Origin: Streptomyces sp. TRM68367
GTDB lineage: Bacteria > Actinomycetota > Actinomycetes > Streptomycetales > Streptomycetaceae
Assembly (NCBI RefSeq): GCF_014495685.1
Contig: NZ_JACTVI010000028.1
Coordinates: forward strand, 26,058-90,057
Length of the DNA: 64,000 nucleotides
Direction: 5' to 3'
The position numbers and the translations under genes were made by a program. Positions 1 through 8,954 of this stretch are shown here, piece by piece. The stretch's first letter is position 1, and every line of letters begins with the position of its first letter. The notes beneath the pieces were generated by a model, which saw only the letters and a program-made list of their open reading frames with translations, had not been told where the DNA came from and did not search any database.

Positions 1-532
1 GGTACTGCTTGTCCAGCTCCACGTTGTCGACGACACGGAGGTTTTCGAGCAGGACGTAGCACGGGTCGACCAGGTGGTTGTACAGGTCGAAGGCCTGTGA
101 GCGGTTGACGGTGCCGTCCTCGACGCTGCGACGCAGGGAGGCGATGCCGTCGAAGGCGTCCAGGACGGCGGTCAGCCGCTCGTCCGTGGCCTGGCTCATC
201 GCATCGCGTACGTCAGGGTCCTTGGCGTTCTTGCGGATCTCGGCGAGGGCCTCGTCCGTGGCGGACCTGCTGCGCCTGAGGTCGGCGAGCCCGTCGGAGG
301 CACGCGGATCGGCCAGATAGACGAGGGTCTGGCGGCGTTCCTGCTGCAGAACGCGGACGGTGTCCTCGACGGGGTAGCCGATCTCCTCGACCGTCGAGGA
401 CACGTTGAACAGATCGTCCACCTCACGTCCCGTCAGCACCGTGGCAAAGGCCCAGATCCCGGTTAGGGACACCAGCGGCACGAGAAGCAGCGCCACGATC
501 TTCCGGCGGATGGACTTCCCGCGAAAGCGCAT
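1..532 (-). CDS. Nitrate/nitrite-sensing-domain sensor histidine kinase, N-terminal part (partial)
   Basis: The gene runs off the left edge; only the first 177 residues are visible. The protein starts MRFRGKSIRRKIVALLLVPL, a short basic cytoplasmic stretch followed by a hydrophobic membrane segment ending about residue 30. An extracytoplasmic, largely helical region follows (VEEIGYPVEDTVRVLQQERR, LADPRASDGLADLRR, then DLYNHLVDPCYVLLEN), typical of the NIT (nitrate/nitrite-sensing) domain of Streptomyces sensor kinases, including those of the conservon type. The ATG at 530-532 has a GGGAGG-like ribosome site. Kinase and ATPase domains would lie outside the window, so the histidine-kinase call comes from N-terminal resemblance only. 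Confidence 0.8.
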   Translation of the reverse strand, partial: MRFRGKSIRRKIVALLLVPLVSLTGIWAFATVLTGREVDDLFNVSSTVEEIGYPVEDTVRVLQQERRQTLVYLADPRASDGLADLRRSRSATDEALAEIRKNAKDPDVRDAMSQATDERLTAVLDAFDGIASLRRSVEDGTVNRSQAFDLYNHLVDPCYVLLENLRVVDNVELDKQY

Positions 533-947
533 GGCCTCCCCCAGCTCGACCCCCGTCGGCAGGGGGTACACATGGCGTCAACAAACGGCGCGAGCCTACT
601 ACCGACGCAGAGATAACTCGAAGAGGTGTCCGGAAGCTGAACTTCCATACCGGCGTCGAGTCATGTGGAGTTGTCCGGTCATGGGGGGAGATTGCCTACC
701 GGAATCGGTTGGCGGCCGCGGCGGCCGATCCGCCGGGTCCGCTCGGATAGTTGGCCAGATTTTATCGCTCCTTGGGAATCTTCGTGACGCGTCGTTCGTC
801 CTTCTGTACGGGAGATGGGGGCGGAATGGACCACAGGAGCCGCGTCCCGCACCTCGGCGGCATAAAACAGCGCAAGCCGGGCAGCCAGTGGGAGCCGTGT
901 CCTCGGACACGGCGAGAGGTCTGCCGGCGGTGGGGAGTGACACGTTG
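533..947. other. Divergent intergenic region between sensor kinase and membrane protein genes
   Basis: 415 bases separate the two divergent starts. The stretch is slightly less GC-rich around 590-640 and 755-785, as expected for promoters, but I cannot assign a -35/-10 pair with confidence. Open frames crossing it have no recognisable protein content. Confidence 0.4.
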
Positions 948-1451
948 ATGGGCACGGCGGAGCGGCGCGGGGCGCCCGGAGACGGCGGGGCGCAGATGAC
1001 GGCGCGGCGAGGCCGCGAGGCACCGGATCACGATATTCCGGCGGCCGCGCGCGAGCAGCCGCAATGCCGGCCGTTGTGGGTCGAGGAGCCCGCGCAACGG
1101 CGCCGGATGCCGGACCCCGTGCGGAGGGCCGCCGTGCGTGCGGTGCTCATCATCGCGGTGACGCTGATTCAGGCCATGGTGGCCTTCCTGTGCACGATGG
1201 CCGGATCCTGGCTGGCGTTCCCGATGGTGATCAGCAGTGTGACCAGCACGGTGGTGGCCACCTGGGGCGTACTCGACGTCTGGGTCACACGCCAGGTGTG
1301 GAATCAGCGCCATGGCGTGGTCTCGGTGCCGAGCAGCACCGCGCGGGCGTTGCGGCGTGAGCGGCGCCGGCTCCGGAGGCAGGAGCGGGCGGCCGAGCGG
1401 AAGCGGGAACGGATAGGCACGCCGGGCGCCGGGCAGCTGTCGCACTCCTGA
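948..1451 (+). CDS. Hypothetical membrane protein
   Basis: 167 residues, starting MGTAERRGAPGDG. An open frame extends upstream to 405 but that part is not protein-like and overlaps the divergent kinase promoter, so the ATG at 948, preceded by GGGGAGTG, is chosen; ATG 996 is an alternative. The N-terminal 60 residues are hydrophilic and basic, then two probable membrane helices follow at about residues 65-85 (AVLIIAVTLIQAMVAFLC) and 88-110, and the C-terminus is strongly basic (ALRRERRRLRRQERAAERKR). This looks like a small inner-membrane protein with cytoplasmic ends. No family recognised. It is divergent from the sensor kinase at 532 and could share its regulatory region (533-947). Confidence 0.6.
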   Translation: MGTAERRGAPGDGGAQMTARRGREAPDHDIPAAAREQPQCRPLWVEEPAQRRRMPDPVRRAAVRAVLIIAVTLIQAMVAFLCTMAGSWLAFPMVISSVTSTVVATWGVLDVWVTRQVWNQRHGVVSVPSSTARALRRERRRLRRQERAAERKRERIGTPGAGQLSHS

Positions 1452-1540
1452 GGCGCCTCCTGACGACCGGTGGCCGGAAGCCGGAAACCGGTCGAGCGGC
1501 ACCCGGCGGAGGTGCACAACGTTTCTTCAGGCAGCGTGTC

Positions 1541-1566
1541 TCCAGCCTGCGTTCCGCGCAATTCAG
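1541..1566. repeat. Target duplication and left terminal inverted repeat of the IS1634-type element
   Basis: TCCAG at 1541-1545 is one copy of the 5-bp target-site duplication. Bases 1546-1566 (beginning CCTGCGTTCCGCG) form the left terminal inverted repeat. It matches the reverse complement of 2900-2920 at 20 of 21 positions; the single difference is at the fourteenth base. Confidence 0.85.
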
Positions 1567-2920
1567 GAGTTCTGGAGTCCCTGCCGAGGTGAAGGTGCAG
1601 GTCAGCGGGCTGGAGTCTGGTGACACGGTCGGATTCGCCTAGAGACGCGATTTCCGGATTCACCTGCGCTGAACTGGCCTTGCTCCGTATGGTCTGGAGT
1701 CGTGTATGTGAAGACGACGAAGCGGGAGAACAAGTCCGGCACGGTCCGGTACTGGGCAGGTCGGTAAGGTCGGGCAGGTCGGGCAGCCCAAGCGGGGCCG
1801 GCGCAGGGACATGTCGGTGACCGAGCGGGTGCTGTTCTCCATGGTGGCGAACCGGGCCCTGGCCCCGTCGTCGAAGCTGGCGGCCGCGGACTGGGTCACG
1901 CACGACGTGCATGTCGACGGCCTGCCGGCCACCGACGACGACGCCTGCTACCGGGCGATGGACTGGCTCCACGAAGTCCAGGACGACCTGGAGAAACGGG
2001 TGTTCGACGAGGTATCGAACCTTCTCAACCTCGAGGTCGACCTGCTGTTCTTCGACACCACCAGCACCTACTTCGAACTGGAGGAGGCCGACGAGCCCGT
2101 CACCCGTGACGACAAGGGCCGCCTCCTGCCCGCCGCAGACGACACTCCCGCCGACGCCGATGACAGCGGTGACGCCCCGGACCAGGCCGGGTTCAGGACC
2201 TTCGGCAAGTTCAAGGACTCCCGCGACGACCTGCCGCAGATCGTGATCGGAATGGCCGTCACCAGGGACGGCATCCCGGTCCGCGTCTGGTCCTGGCCCG
2301 GCAACACCGGTGACCAGAAGCTGATCCGGCAGGTCAAGGACGACATGCGGGACTGGACCCTGAGCCAGATCGTGTGGGTCACCGACCGGGGATTCTCCAG
2401 CGAACGCAACCGCCGCTACCTCCGCCAGGGCGAGAACGCCTACATCGTCGGCGAGAAACTCCGCTCAGGCAGCCCGGAGGTGAAGGCCGCCCTGTCCCGG
2501 CAAGGCCGCTACGGCGAGATCGCCCAGAACATGCGGGTGAAGGAGGTGCGGATCTCCGACACCGAACGGTTCGTACACGTCATCCTCTGCTGGCTCGCCC
2601 TGCTGTTGATCCGCATCACCGAGACCACCACCGGCGCGACCTGGCCGACCGTCCGCCGCGAACTCGACCGGCTCCACCTTGGCACGTTCACCGGCCCCAC
2701 CGGCCTGTTCCGCCAGGTCACCACCCTCACCAAGCCCCAGACCGACCTCTTGGCCTCGACATCCCCACACCGAAGCAGATCATCGCCCTCGAACCCACAC
2801 CCCGCTGACCAGCACGAACACCAGCACCTAGAGAAACGCCTCTCAGGCGCCCTCACCCATGTCCGCGCAGGTCAGACCCAGATCCGTGACTCTGTGCCGC
2901 TGAATTACGCGGAACGCAGG
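1546..2920. mobile_element. Internally deleted IS1634-type insertion sequence with intact ends
   Basis: The element is 1375 bp, bounded by 21-bp terminal inverted repeats (20/21 match) and flanked by a TCCAG duplication on each side, so both ends and the original insertion point are preserved. Inside is a DDE transposase gene with at least two internal deletions and a frameshift (see the pseudogene entry). Complete relatives are several hundred bases longer. With intact ends it could still be moved in trans if a complete copy exists elsewhere in the genome; this is inference. It sits 63 bp upstream of the oxidase start at 2984 and probably replaced or displaced that gene's promoter. Confidence 0.85.
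1702..2808 (+). pseudogene. IS1634-family (IS4-like, DDE) transposase, degenerate
   Basis: The original start is visible at GTG 1702 (VYVKTTKRENKSGTVRY) but that frame stops at once. The sequence resumes in another frame at about 1800 (KRGRRRDMSVTERVLFSMV), showing a deletion near 1755-1795 that ends in GGTCGGG-type short repeats. The first two catalytic acidic residues are seen in LLFFDTTSTYFE and WVTDRGFSSERN. After ISDTERFV the sequence jumps straight to HVILCWLALLLIRI, so the segment expected to carry the third catalytic residue is missing. Near 2755 a base is lost: the natural C-terminus (LDIPTPKQIIALEPTPR, stop at 2808) is in a different frame. Not functional. Confidence 0.85.
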
Positions 2921-2925
2921 TCCAG
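2900..2925. repeat. Right terminal inverted repeat and target duplication of the IS1634-type element
   Basis: Bases 2900-2920 end CGCGGAACGCAGG and are the inverted counterpart of 1546-1566. TCCAG at 2921-2925 repeats the bases at 1541-1545, giving a 5-bp direct duplication that fixes the outer limits of the element. Confidence 0.85.
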
Positions 2926-2983
2926 AGGGGCGGCGGGATGTACCGCCGCCGAGACGCCCCCCAGATGCCCCCAGGAGGCATTG

Positions 2984-4144
2984 TTGTCCCCCACCTACGA
3001 CGTCATCGTCATCGGCCTCGGCGGCATGGGCAGCGCCGCCGCCCATCACCTGTCGGCGGGCGGTGCCCGCGTCCTCGGCCTGGAGAAGTTCGGCCCGGTG
3101 CACAACCGAGGCTCCAGCCATGGTGGTTCGCGGATCACGCGGCAGTCGTACTTCGAGGACCCGGCGTACGTACCGCTGCTGCTGCGCGCCTACGAGCTGT
3201 ACGACGACCTGCACCGGGCCACCGGCCGCGAGATCGCGATCCGCAGCGGTGGCGTGATGGTCGGCCACCCCGGCTCCCTGGCCGTCTCGGGCTCGCTGCA
3301 GTCGGCCCGGCAGTGGGACCTGCCGCACGAGTTGCTGGACGCCAAGGAGCTGCGCCGCCGCTTCCCGACGTTCACGCCACGGGACGACGAGGTCGCCCTG
3401 TACGAGCGAAAGGCGGGCCTCCTCCGGCCCGAGCACACCGTGGCCGCACACCTCCAGCTGGCCACCCGGCAGGGCGCCGACCTGCACTTCGAGGAGCCCA
3501 TGACGCGCTGGGAGCCGTACCGGGACGGCGTGCGGGTGCACACCGCCGAGAACACCTACACCGCGGGCCAGCTGGTCGTCTGCCCTGGTGCGTGGGCGCC
3601 GCAGTTGCTGACCGATCTCGGGGTGCCGTTCACCATTGAGCGGCAGGTCATGTACTGGTTCCAGCCCAAGAACGGCGTCGAGCCCTTCCTCCCCGGGAAC
3701 CACCCCATCTACATCTGGGAGGACTCCCAGGGCGCCCAGGTCTACGGCTTCCCCGCCATTGACGGCCCCGCCCTCGGCGCCAAGGTCGCCTTCTTCAGCA
3801 AGGGCGAGGTCACCACCCCGGAGACCATAGACCGGACGGTGTACGACCACGAGGTCCAGGACATGGCGGACCATATGTCCCGCTGCATACCCGACCTGCC
3901 CGGCACCTTCCTCAATGCCGCGACCTGCATGTACTCCAGCACCCCGGACGAGAACTTCGTGATCGCCCGGCACCCCGCACATCCGGACTCGGTCACCGTG
4001 GCCTGCGGGTTCTCCGGGCACGGCTTCAAGTTCGTGCCCGTCGTCGGCGAGATCCTCGCCGACCTGGCCCTGACCGGCACCACCGAGCATCCCATCGGTC
4101 TGTTCGACCCCGCCCGCCTCGCCGCCGCGCCCGCCCCTGCGTGA
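2984..4144 (+). CDS. solA: FAD-dependent sarcosine / N-methyl-L-amino-acid oxidase (SolA/MSOX type)
   Basis: 386 residues, the usual length of monomeric sarcosine or N-methyltryptophan oxidases, which demethylate N-methyl amino acids with oxygen, giving the amino acid, formaldehyde and hydrogen peroxide. The dinucleotide fold VIVIGLGGMGSAAAHHL is at residues 6-23. CMYSSTPDENFVI near residue 320 contains the cysteine that binds FAD covalently in this family, followed by GFSGHGFKF. The start is TTG 2984, five bases after GGAGG (2974-2978). The upstream open frame from 1811 comes from the transposase relic and gives a false 777-residue fusion. The IS remnant ends 63 bp upstream, so the native promoter may be lost. 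Substrate cannot be told from sequence. Confidence 0.85.
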   Translation: MSPTYDVIVIGLGGMGSAAAHHLSAGGARVLGLEKFGPVHNRGSSHGGSRITRQSYFEDPAYVPLLLRAYELYDDLHRATGREIAIRSGGVMVGHPGSLAVSGSLQSARQWDLPHELLDAKELRRRFPTFTPRDDEVALYERKAGLLRPEHTVAAHLQLATRQGADLHFEEPMTRWEPYRDGVRVHTAENTYTAGQLVVCPGAWAPQLLTDLGVPFTIERQVMYWFQPKNGVEPFLPGNHPIYIWEDSQGAQVYGFPAIDGPALGAKVAFFSKGEVTTPETIDRTVYDHEVQDMADHMSRCIPDLPGTFLNAATCMYSSTPDENFVIARHPAHPDSVTVACGFSGHGFKFVPVVGEILADLALTGTTEHPIGLFDPARLAAAPAPA

Positions 4145-4150
4145 CGACGA

Positions 4151-4166
4151 CGCCCCTTACGGGGCG
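4151..4166. terminator. Short bidirectional terminator-like hairpin
   Basis: CGCCCC (4151-4156) and GGGGCG (4161-4166) pair around TTAC. It lies between the convergent oxidase and SMC-like genes and overlaps the stop codon of the latter. Confidence 0.5.
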
Positions 4167-7100
4167 CTCACGCTGGACGCCGGTCGTTTGAACATCCGCG
4201 TCGCTGTGATCTCGCTGTGCACCGACTCTTCCTCCTGGGGCTGCTGTGGCAGGCCAGGGCGGAGGTGTTCCTCCACTCTGATGTACTTCAGGCCGGCGCG
4301 GAGGTCGGCGTCGTTGCGGAGGCGGATGACCAGGGGAAACTCTGCCAGGGCCGTCGTGTCGAACAGGCCGGTGGTGTAGAGGAGTTGGACGCCCAGCGCG
4401 TCGGAGACGGCGCGCTGGAGTTCCAGCAGGTACGTGGCGTTGGCGCGGCCGATCGGATTGTCGAGGAAGAGCGTTCCGGCGTGGCGGTGCTTGTCGCGGC
4501 CGCGGTCGTTGCTTCTGAGCGCGGCCATCGTGCAGTACAGGGCGATGGCCGCGGTGAGCAACTGGCCGCCGGAGAAGACGTCGCCCATCTGGCCGACGGG
4601 GACGCGTTCGGCGCGCAGTACGGCGTCGGGCTTCAGGATCTCGACGGCGACGCCCTTCGGCTGAAGGGCCGCCGCGACTCCGCGCAGCAGCAGGGACATG
4701 CCGTCGCGCCGCAGGTCGGAGTTCTTCTTCACCGCCGCGCGGGTCGCCTCGTCGATGACCTCGCCGAGCCGCTCGGTGAGCGTGGCCTGGTCGGGTTCCT
4801 CGAAGCGGATCCGCAGGAACTCCTGCCCGGACCACTCGCCAAGGCCTTCCGGGAGCCGGGAGAGCCGCTGGGCGGACCTGAGCGTCGCAAGGGCCGACTC
4901 GACGAGCCCGCGGAGGCGGTGCACGATCGAGTCGCGGTTCCGCTCCAGCTGCTCCAACTCGTCCGTGAGGACGCGGAGCCGGGGTGCGAAGGCGTCCGCC
5001 CACTTCTGGGCGTGCTCGGGGAGCGCTGAGGCGGGCAGCTCGCGGATCTGCTGCCGTGCCGGGGTGCGCACCTGTTCGTAGCGGGTGGAGTTGGCGTGCC
5101 GGACGAGGACGTCGCTGGCCTCGCGTACGGCGGCCTCGGCGGCGGACAGGTCGGCGGCGCAGCCGCGCAGCGAGCGGCGGGCCTCGGCGGCCGACTGCCG
5201 GGCCTCGTCCAGGCTGCCGGGGTACGGCTCCGGCTCCTGCTGCTCCTCCTCGGTCGTGTGCTCGCGCAGCAGGTCGCGGAGCATCGCGGCGATCTCGTCG
5301 AAGCCGCCGGCCGCGTCCTCGGCGGCGCGGTGGGCCTCCAGCAGCTCGGCGTGCGCCTCCCGGGCCTGGTCCAACGCCTCGGTGCGCCAGGCGAGTTCGG
5401 CGGTCGCCGTGCGCAGCAGGGCCTGCGCGTGCTCGGCGTCGCGCGGCACCAGCTCCTCCGGGAGGTCCGTGTGCGCCTCGCCGTCCTGGGGGGCGTGCCG
5501 CTCGGCCTCGCCGCGCAACCGGCCGAGCTGTTCGCTCGCGCTCGACATCCGGGTCTCCAGGAGCTGTACCAGCTCCTCCGCGCGCGCGGCAGCGGCCTGA
5601 CGGGACGGCCCGTCGGAGCCGTCCGGGGATTCGAGGAGCTGCTCCGCGCGTGTCCGCACCTTGTTGCTGAGCCGGTCCAGTTCCGCGCGCGCCGCGCTCT
5701 CGTCGCTCTCCGCGCGGGCCTGCTCGGCGCGCAGGTCGGCGCCGACGCCGACCTTCTCGTACACCTGGGAGGCAGCCCGGTAGGCCTCGCGCAGGGCGGG
5801 CAGCGACGCCTTGGGCGCGTCGCCGTCGGTCTCCGGTACGTCGTCGGGGGCGCCCGCGATCTCGGAGCGCTCGGCGCGCAGCGCGCGGGCGGTGCGGCGG
5901 GCGTCGTCGGCGGCACGCTGGGCGGCACGCCGGTCCTCATCGGCGGCGCGGGCGCGCTCCAGGCAGGCCTGGGCGCGGGCCTCCGCGTCGGTCGCCTCGT
6001 CGGCCAGTTCGCGCAGCTTGACCTGCCAGCCGGCCCGTTCGCGCAGCCGGAAGGCGAGCCCGGCGAGGGCGTCGGCGGCGCGGCGGGCCTTCTGCGCGGC
6101 CTCCTGGCGCTCGTCGCGCGCGTGCGCCGCCTCGGCGGCGGCCTCGTCGGCCTCGGCCCGCACCGTGCGTGCCTCGGCCAGTTCCGTCTCCGCCTCCTCG
6201 GCAAACGCGCGCGTGTCCTGGGCGGCCTGCGCCAGCTCGGCCAGCCGGCCGGCCGGGCAGCCGGTGCGCCAGGAGGCGAGCCGCGCCGCCAGCTCCCGGT
6301 CCTTGCCGAGCCGCGCGGCGAGTGCGCGGATCTCCTCGTCCCGCTCTGTGGCCCGCGCGCGCAGCGCCTGCCGCTCCTCGTCGGCGGCGTGCTCGTCGTG
6401 CATGGCGGGGTTCGGGGGTACGAGGAACACATCGCCGGTGTCGGCGTCGGGGGCCGGGGTCGGTGCAAGCAGGGCGGCGGCCGTGCCGACGGCGACTGCC
6501 GAGCGCGGCAGCAGGGCGGCGTCGGCGAGCGCCTCCCGCGCCCGCGCGTGCGAGTCCGGGTCGGTGATGATCACGCCGTCCACCAGTTCCGGCCGGGCCG
6601 CCAGCACGCGCGCGTGGTCGGCGGGGTCGACGGCCTGCGCGAGATAGCGCCAGCCGGGCAGCGCGGGGATGCCGTGCTCGCCGAGGAACTCCACGGTGGC
6701 CAGCACGTCCGGGCCGGGCGGCAGCAGGCCGCCGTCACCGAGCGCACCGAGGATCCGGGCGTCGTCGGCGGCGGCCGTACGCAGCTCGAACAACTGGCGT
6801 TCGGCGGAGGAGACGGCGTCGTCGAGGAGTTCGCGGAGGTCGTCGGCGAAGCGGTCGAGTTCCTCTGGGGTGAGGGCCTCCTCGGCAGCCGGGCGCAGCG
6901 CGCCACTACGGCCGGACGTGTCGGGCCCGCCGGCACGGCCGCGCGGCGGCGCCCCGTCAGGCCCGGAGCCCGCACCGGCCGACGGCTCGCCCGGTGCCTC
7001 GCCCGAAGCGCCGAGCGAGCCGTCGGCGCCGGTCCGGGGTCCCGGCACGACACCGCGTACCGCGCCGGAGGCGCCCGGCAGGCTCAGCAGTTCCGCCAGC

Positions 7101-8917
7101 CGCTCCTCCCCCGCCAGCGCCTCGGCGATGCGGTGCTCCGCCTCGTAGGAACGCTCGGCGGCCGTGGCCGCGTCCGCGGCGCGGACGGCGGTCAGTTCCG
7201 CGCGGGACTCGGCGGCGGCCGCCTCGCGCGCGTGCTCGGTGGCGCGGCGGGAGGCCTCGCGGGCCGAGTCCCAGGCCGCGACCGCGGTCTTCTCGGCGTC
7301 GCTGGCGGCGAGGGCCGCGCAGGCCGGGTCGGCGTCGGGCGCGCTGTCGTCGAGCCAGCCGGCGCGCACCGCCTCGGCGGTCTCCTGCTCGACCTCGGAC
7401 AGGCGCTGCCGCAGGTGGCCGGCCTCGCTGCGGGCGCGCTGCGCCTCAGTGGCGGCGGCGGTGGAGTCCCGGTAGGCGCAGTCGCTGACCTCCTGGAGCC
7501 CCGCGGACCGCTCCTCTTCCTCATTGGCGAGGTCCTCGGCGTTCTGCGCGGCCCCGTGGAGGGCTCGTACGAGGTCGACGGCGGCCTTGGAGCGGGCGGC
7601 CAGGGCGGGGGCGGCGTCCCGCTCGGCCTCCTGGATCGCGGCGGACACGCGCGCGACGCGGTCGGCGGCGGCGCGGTGCCGCAGCACGGCCTCGGCGGCC
7701 TGCCAGGCGGAGTGCAGCGTGCGCGCGTCGGCGAGTTCGCGCTTCTGCGCGGCGGCGGACTTCTCGGCCGCGGCCAGCGCAAGTGAGGCGTGCCGGTAGG
7801 CAAGTTCGGCGGCGGTCAGCGCGCTGTGCTCGCGCGTCGCCTCGGAGTGCGTGACGGCGTACGCGGCGGCGGTGACCCGCTGCGCCAGGTCGGCCGCCCG
7901 CACCCGCTCCTCGACGCCGCGCGCGGACAGCCTGCGGGCCAGGGTCCGGGTACGGCGCTCGGCGCCCGTGTGGATCTCGCGCGCGTGTGTGCGGGAGTCG
8001 GTGGCGTGGACGATCCGCCCGAGCAGGTCGACGGACCCGGCGGTGAAGTCGCGTTCGGCGATCAGCTCGGCGCGTCGGCCCAGCTTGTTGCCGAAGCCGC
8101 TGACGAGGTCGGCGAGTCCGTCGGTGTCCCGCGTGTCCGTGACGGCCCGCAGCAGCAGGTCGGTGAAGTCGGCGTCCTTCTTGACCGCGAACAGGCCCGC
8201 GGCCTCGCCCTCGTCGGCGTTCATCTCCCGCTGGTAGCGGAAGAGTTCGGGGTCGAGGCCGAGGTCGCCGAGGTGCTCGATCCACCGGTCGTGGATCTCC
8301 TCCCAGTGCACCTCCAGGTGCGGATAGGCCTTGCCGGCCTCCATGAGGGCGTCCCGGAAGCCCTTCATGGTGCGGCGGCGCCCGCGCGCCCCCGACTGGC
8401 CCTCGGCGGGGGGCCGTACGGCGGTGGACTCGGCCACCGGAAGGTTGTCGAGGCTGAGGCCGGGCCCGGGCCGGAAGGAGTACCAGGCCTCGGCGAACTT
8501 CCGCGGGTCGTTGGAGACCTGGCGGCCCCGCCACTCGCTGGCCTTGCCGACGACGACGCACTCGCCGGTCAGTGTGTGCTGCCACTCCAGCGCGACATGC
8601 CCGCAGTCGTCGGCGAGCAGGAACTTCCGCAGCACACCGGAGCTGGCACCGCCCAGCGTGTTCCGGTGCCCCGGCAGCATCACCGAGAAGATCAGCTTCA
8701 GCAGGACGGACTTGCCGCCGCCGTTCTCCAGGAAGAGCACACCGGCGGGCGCGGGCCGGCGCGGCGGGCCGACCGGCTCCTCCTCGAAGAACTCCGCCTG
8801 CGTGGGCGCGGGGTCGGGCACGGGCTCGCCCACGCCGCGCAGGTCAAGCACGGTGTCGGCGTAGCGCGCACCGGCGGGCCCGATGGAGTAGAGGCGGACC
8901 CGGGACAGCTCGTACAT
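4157..8917 (-). CDS. SMC-like ATPase of a condensin-type three-gene operon (MukB/MksB/JetC-like)
   Basis: 1586 residues. The N-terminal head carries a P-loop LENGGGKS at residues 63-70, with leucine at the usual first glycine. Two long Ala/Glu/Arg-rich coiled coils (about 300-600 and 870-1400) flank a globular hinge-like region (about 690-830, including FLGEHGIPALPGWRYLA and RPELVDGVIITDP), preceded by a Pro/Gly-rich linker near 620-670. The C-terminal head has the signature FSGGQLLTAAIAL (SGGQ 1449-1452) and a Walker B strand LFLDNP (1483-1488) where asparagine follows the aspartate instead of glutamate. This is SMC architecture. It is last in an operon with a kleisin-like and a KITE-like gene (37-bp gap), so a DNA-organising or plasmid-restricting complex is likely. 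No JetD nuclease gene is adjacent. Confidence 0.8.
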   Translation of the reverse strand: MYELSRVRLYSIGPAGARYADTVLDLRGVGEPVPDPAPTQAEFFEEEPVGPPRRPAPAGVLFLENGGGKSVLLKLIFSVMLPGHRNTLGGASSGVLRKFLLADDCGHVALEWQHTLTGECVVVGKASEWRGRQVSNDPRKFAEAWYSFRPGPGLSLDNLPVAESTAVRPPAEGQSGARGRRRTMKGFRDALMEAGKAYPHLEVHWEEIHDRWIEHLGDLGLDPELFRYQREMNADEGEAAGLFAVKKDADFTDLLLRAVTDTRDTDGLADLVSGFGNKLGRRAELIAERDFTAGSVDLLGRIVHATDSRTHAREIHTGAERRTRTLARRLSARGVEERVRAADLAQRVTAAAYAVTHSEATREHSALTAAELAYRHASLALAAAEKSAAAQKRELADARTLHSAWQAAEAVLRHRAAADRVARVSAAIQEAERDAAPALAARSKAAVDLVRALHGAAQNAEDLANEEEERSAGLQEVSDCAYRDSTAAATEAQRARSEAGHLRQRLSEVEQETAEAVRAGWLDDSAPDADPACAALAASDAEKTAVAAWDSAREASRRATEHAREAAAAESRAELTAVRAADAATAAERSYEAEHRIAEALAGEERLAELLSLPGASGAVRGVVPGPRTGADGSLGASGEAPGEPSAGAGSGPDGAPPRGRAGGPDTSGRSGALRPAAEEALTPEELDRFADDLRELLDDAVSSAERQLFELRTAAADDARILGALGDGGLLPPGPDVLATVEFLGEHGIPALPGWRYLAQAVDPADHARVLAARPELVDGVIITDPDSHARAREALADAALLPRSAVAVGTAAALLAPTPAPDADTGDVFLVPPNPAMHDEHAADEERQALRARATERDEEIRALAARLGKDRELAARLASWRTGCPAGRLAELAQAAQDTRAFAEEAETELAEARTVRAEADEAAAEAAHARDERQEAAQKARRAADALAGLAFRLRERAGWQVKLRELADEATDAEARAQACLERARAADEDRRAAQRAADDARRTARALRAERSEIAGAPDDVPETDGDAPKASLPALREAYRAASQVYEKVGVGADLRAEQARAESDESAARAELDRLSNKVRTRAEQLLESPDGSDGPSRQAAAARAEELVQLLETRMSSASEQLGRLRGEAERHAPQDGEAHTDLPEELVPRDAEHAQALLRTATAELAWRTEALDQAREAHAELLEAHRAAEDAAGGFDEIAAMLRDLLREHTTEEEQQEPEPYPGSLDEARQSAAEARRSLRGCAADLSAAEAAVREASDVLVRHANSTRYEQVRTPARQQIRELPASALPEHAQKWADAFAPRLRVLTDELEQLERNRDSIVHRLRGLVESALATLRSAQRLSRLPEGLGEWSGQEFLRIRFEEPDQATLTERLGEVIDEATRAAVKKNSDLRRDGMSLLLRGVAAALQPKGVAVEILKPDAVLRAERVPVGQMGDVFSGGQLLTAAIALYCTMAALRSNDRGRDKHRHAGTLFLDNPIGRANATYLLELQRAVSDALGVQLLYTTGLFDTTALAEFPLVIRLRNDADLRAGLKYIRVEEHLRPGLPQQPQEEESVHSEITATRMFKRPASSVSAP

Positions 8918-8954
8918 GGCGGACTCTCGTCAGTCTTCGGCAGGTCGGGGTGGT

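Noticed and set aside
405..947. Upstream extension of the membrane protein gene to a 348-residue protein
   Set aside because: The extra part overlaps the divergent kinase gene and promoter region and has no protein-like character.
1811..4144. A single 777-residue transposase-oxidase fusion protein
   Set aside because: The frame joins a decayed transposase to a complete oxidase across the intact right inverted repeat and target duplication; the oxidase has its own ribosome site and TTG start.
5096..7786. Long plus-strand open frame opposite the SMC-like gene (896 codons)
   Set aside because: It is the complement of GC-rich coiled-coil codons; its composition is an artefact of high GC at third positions.
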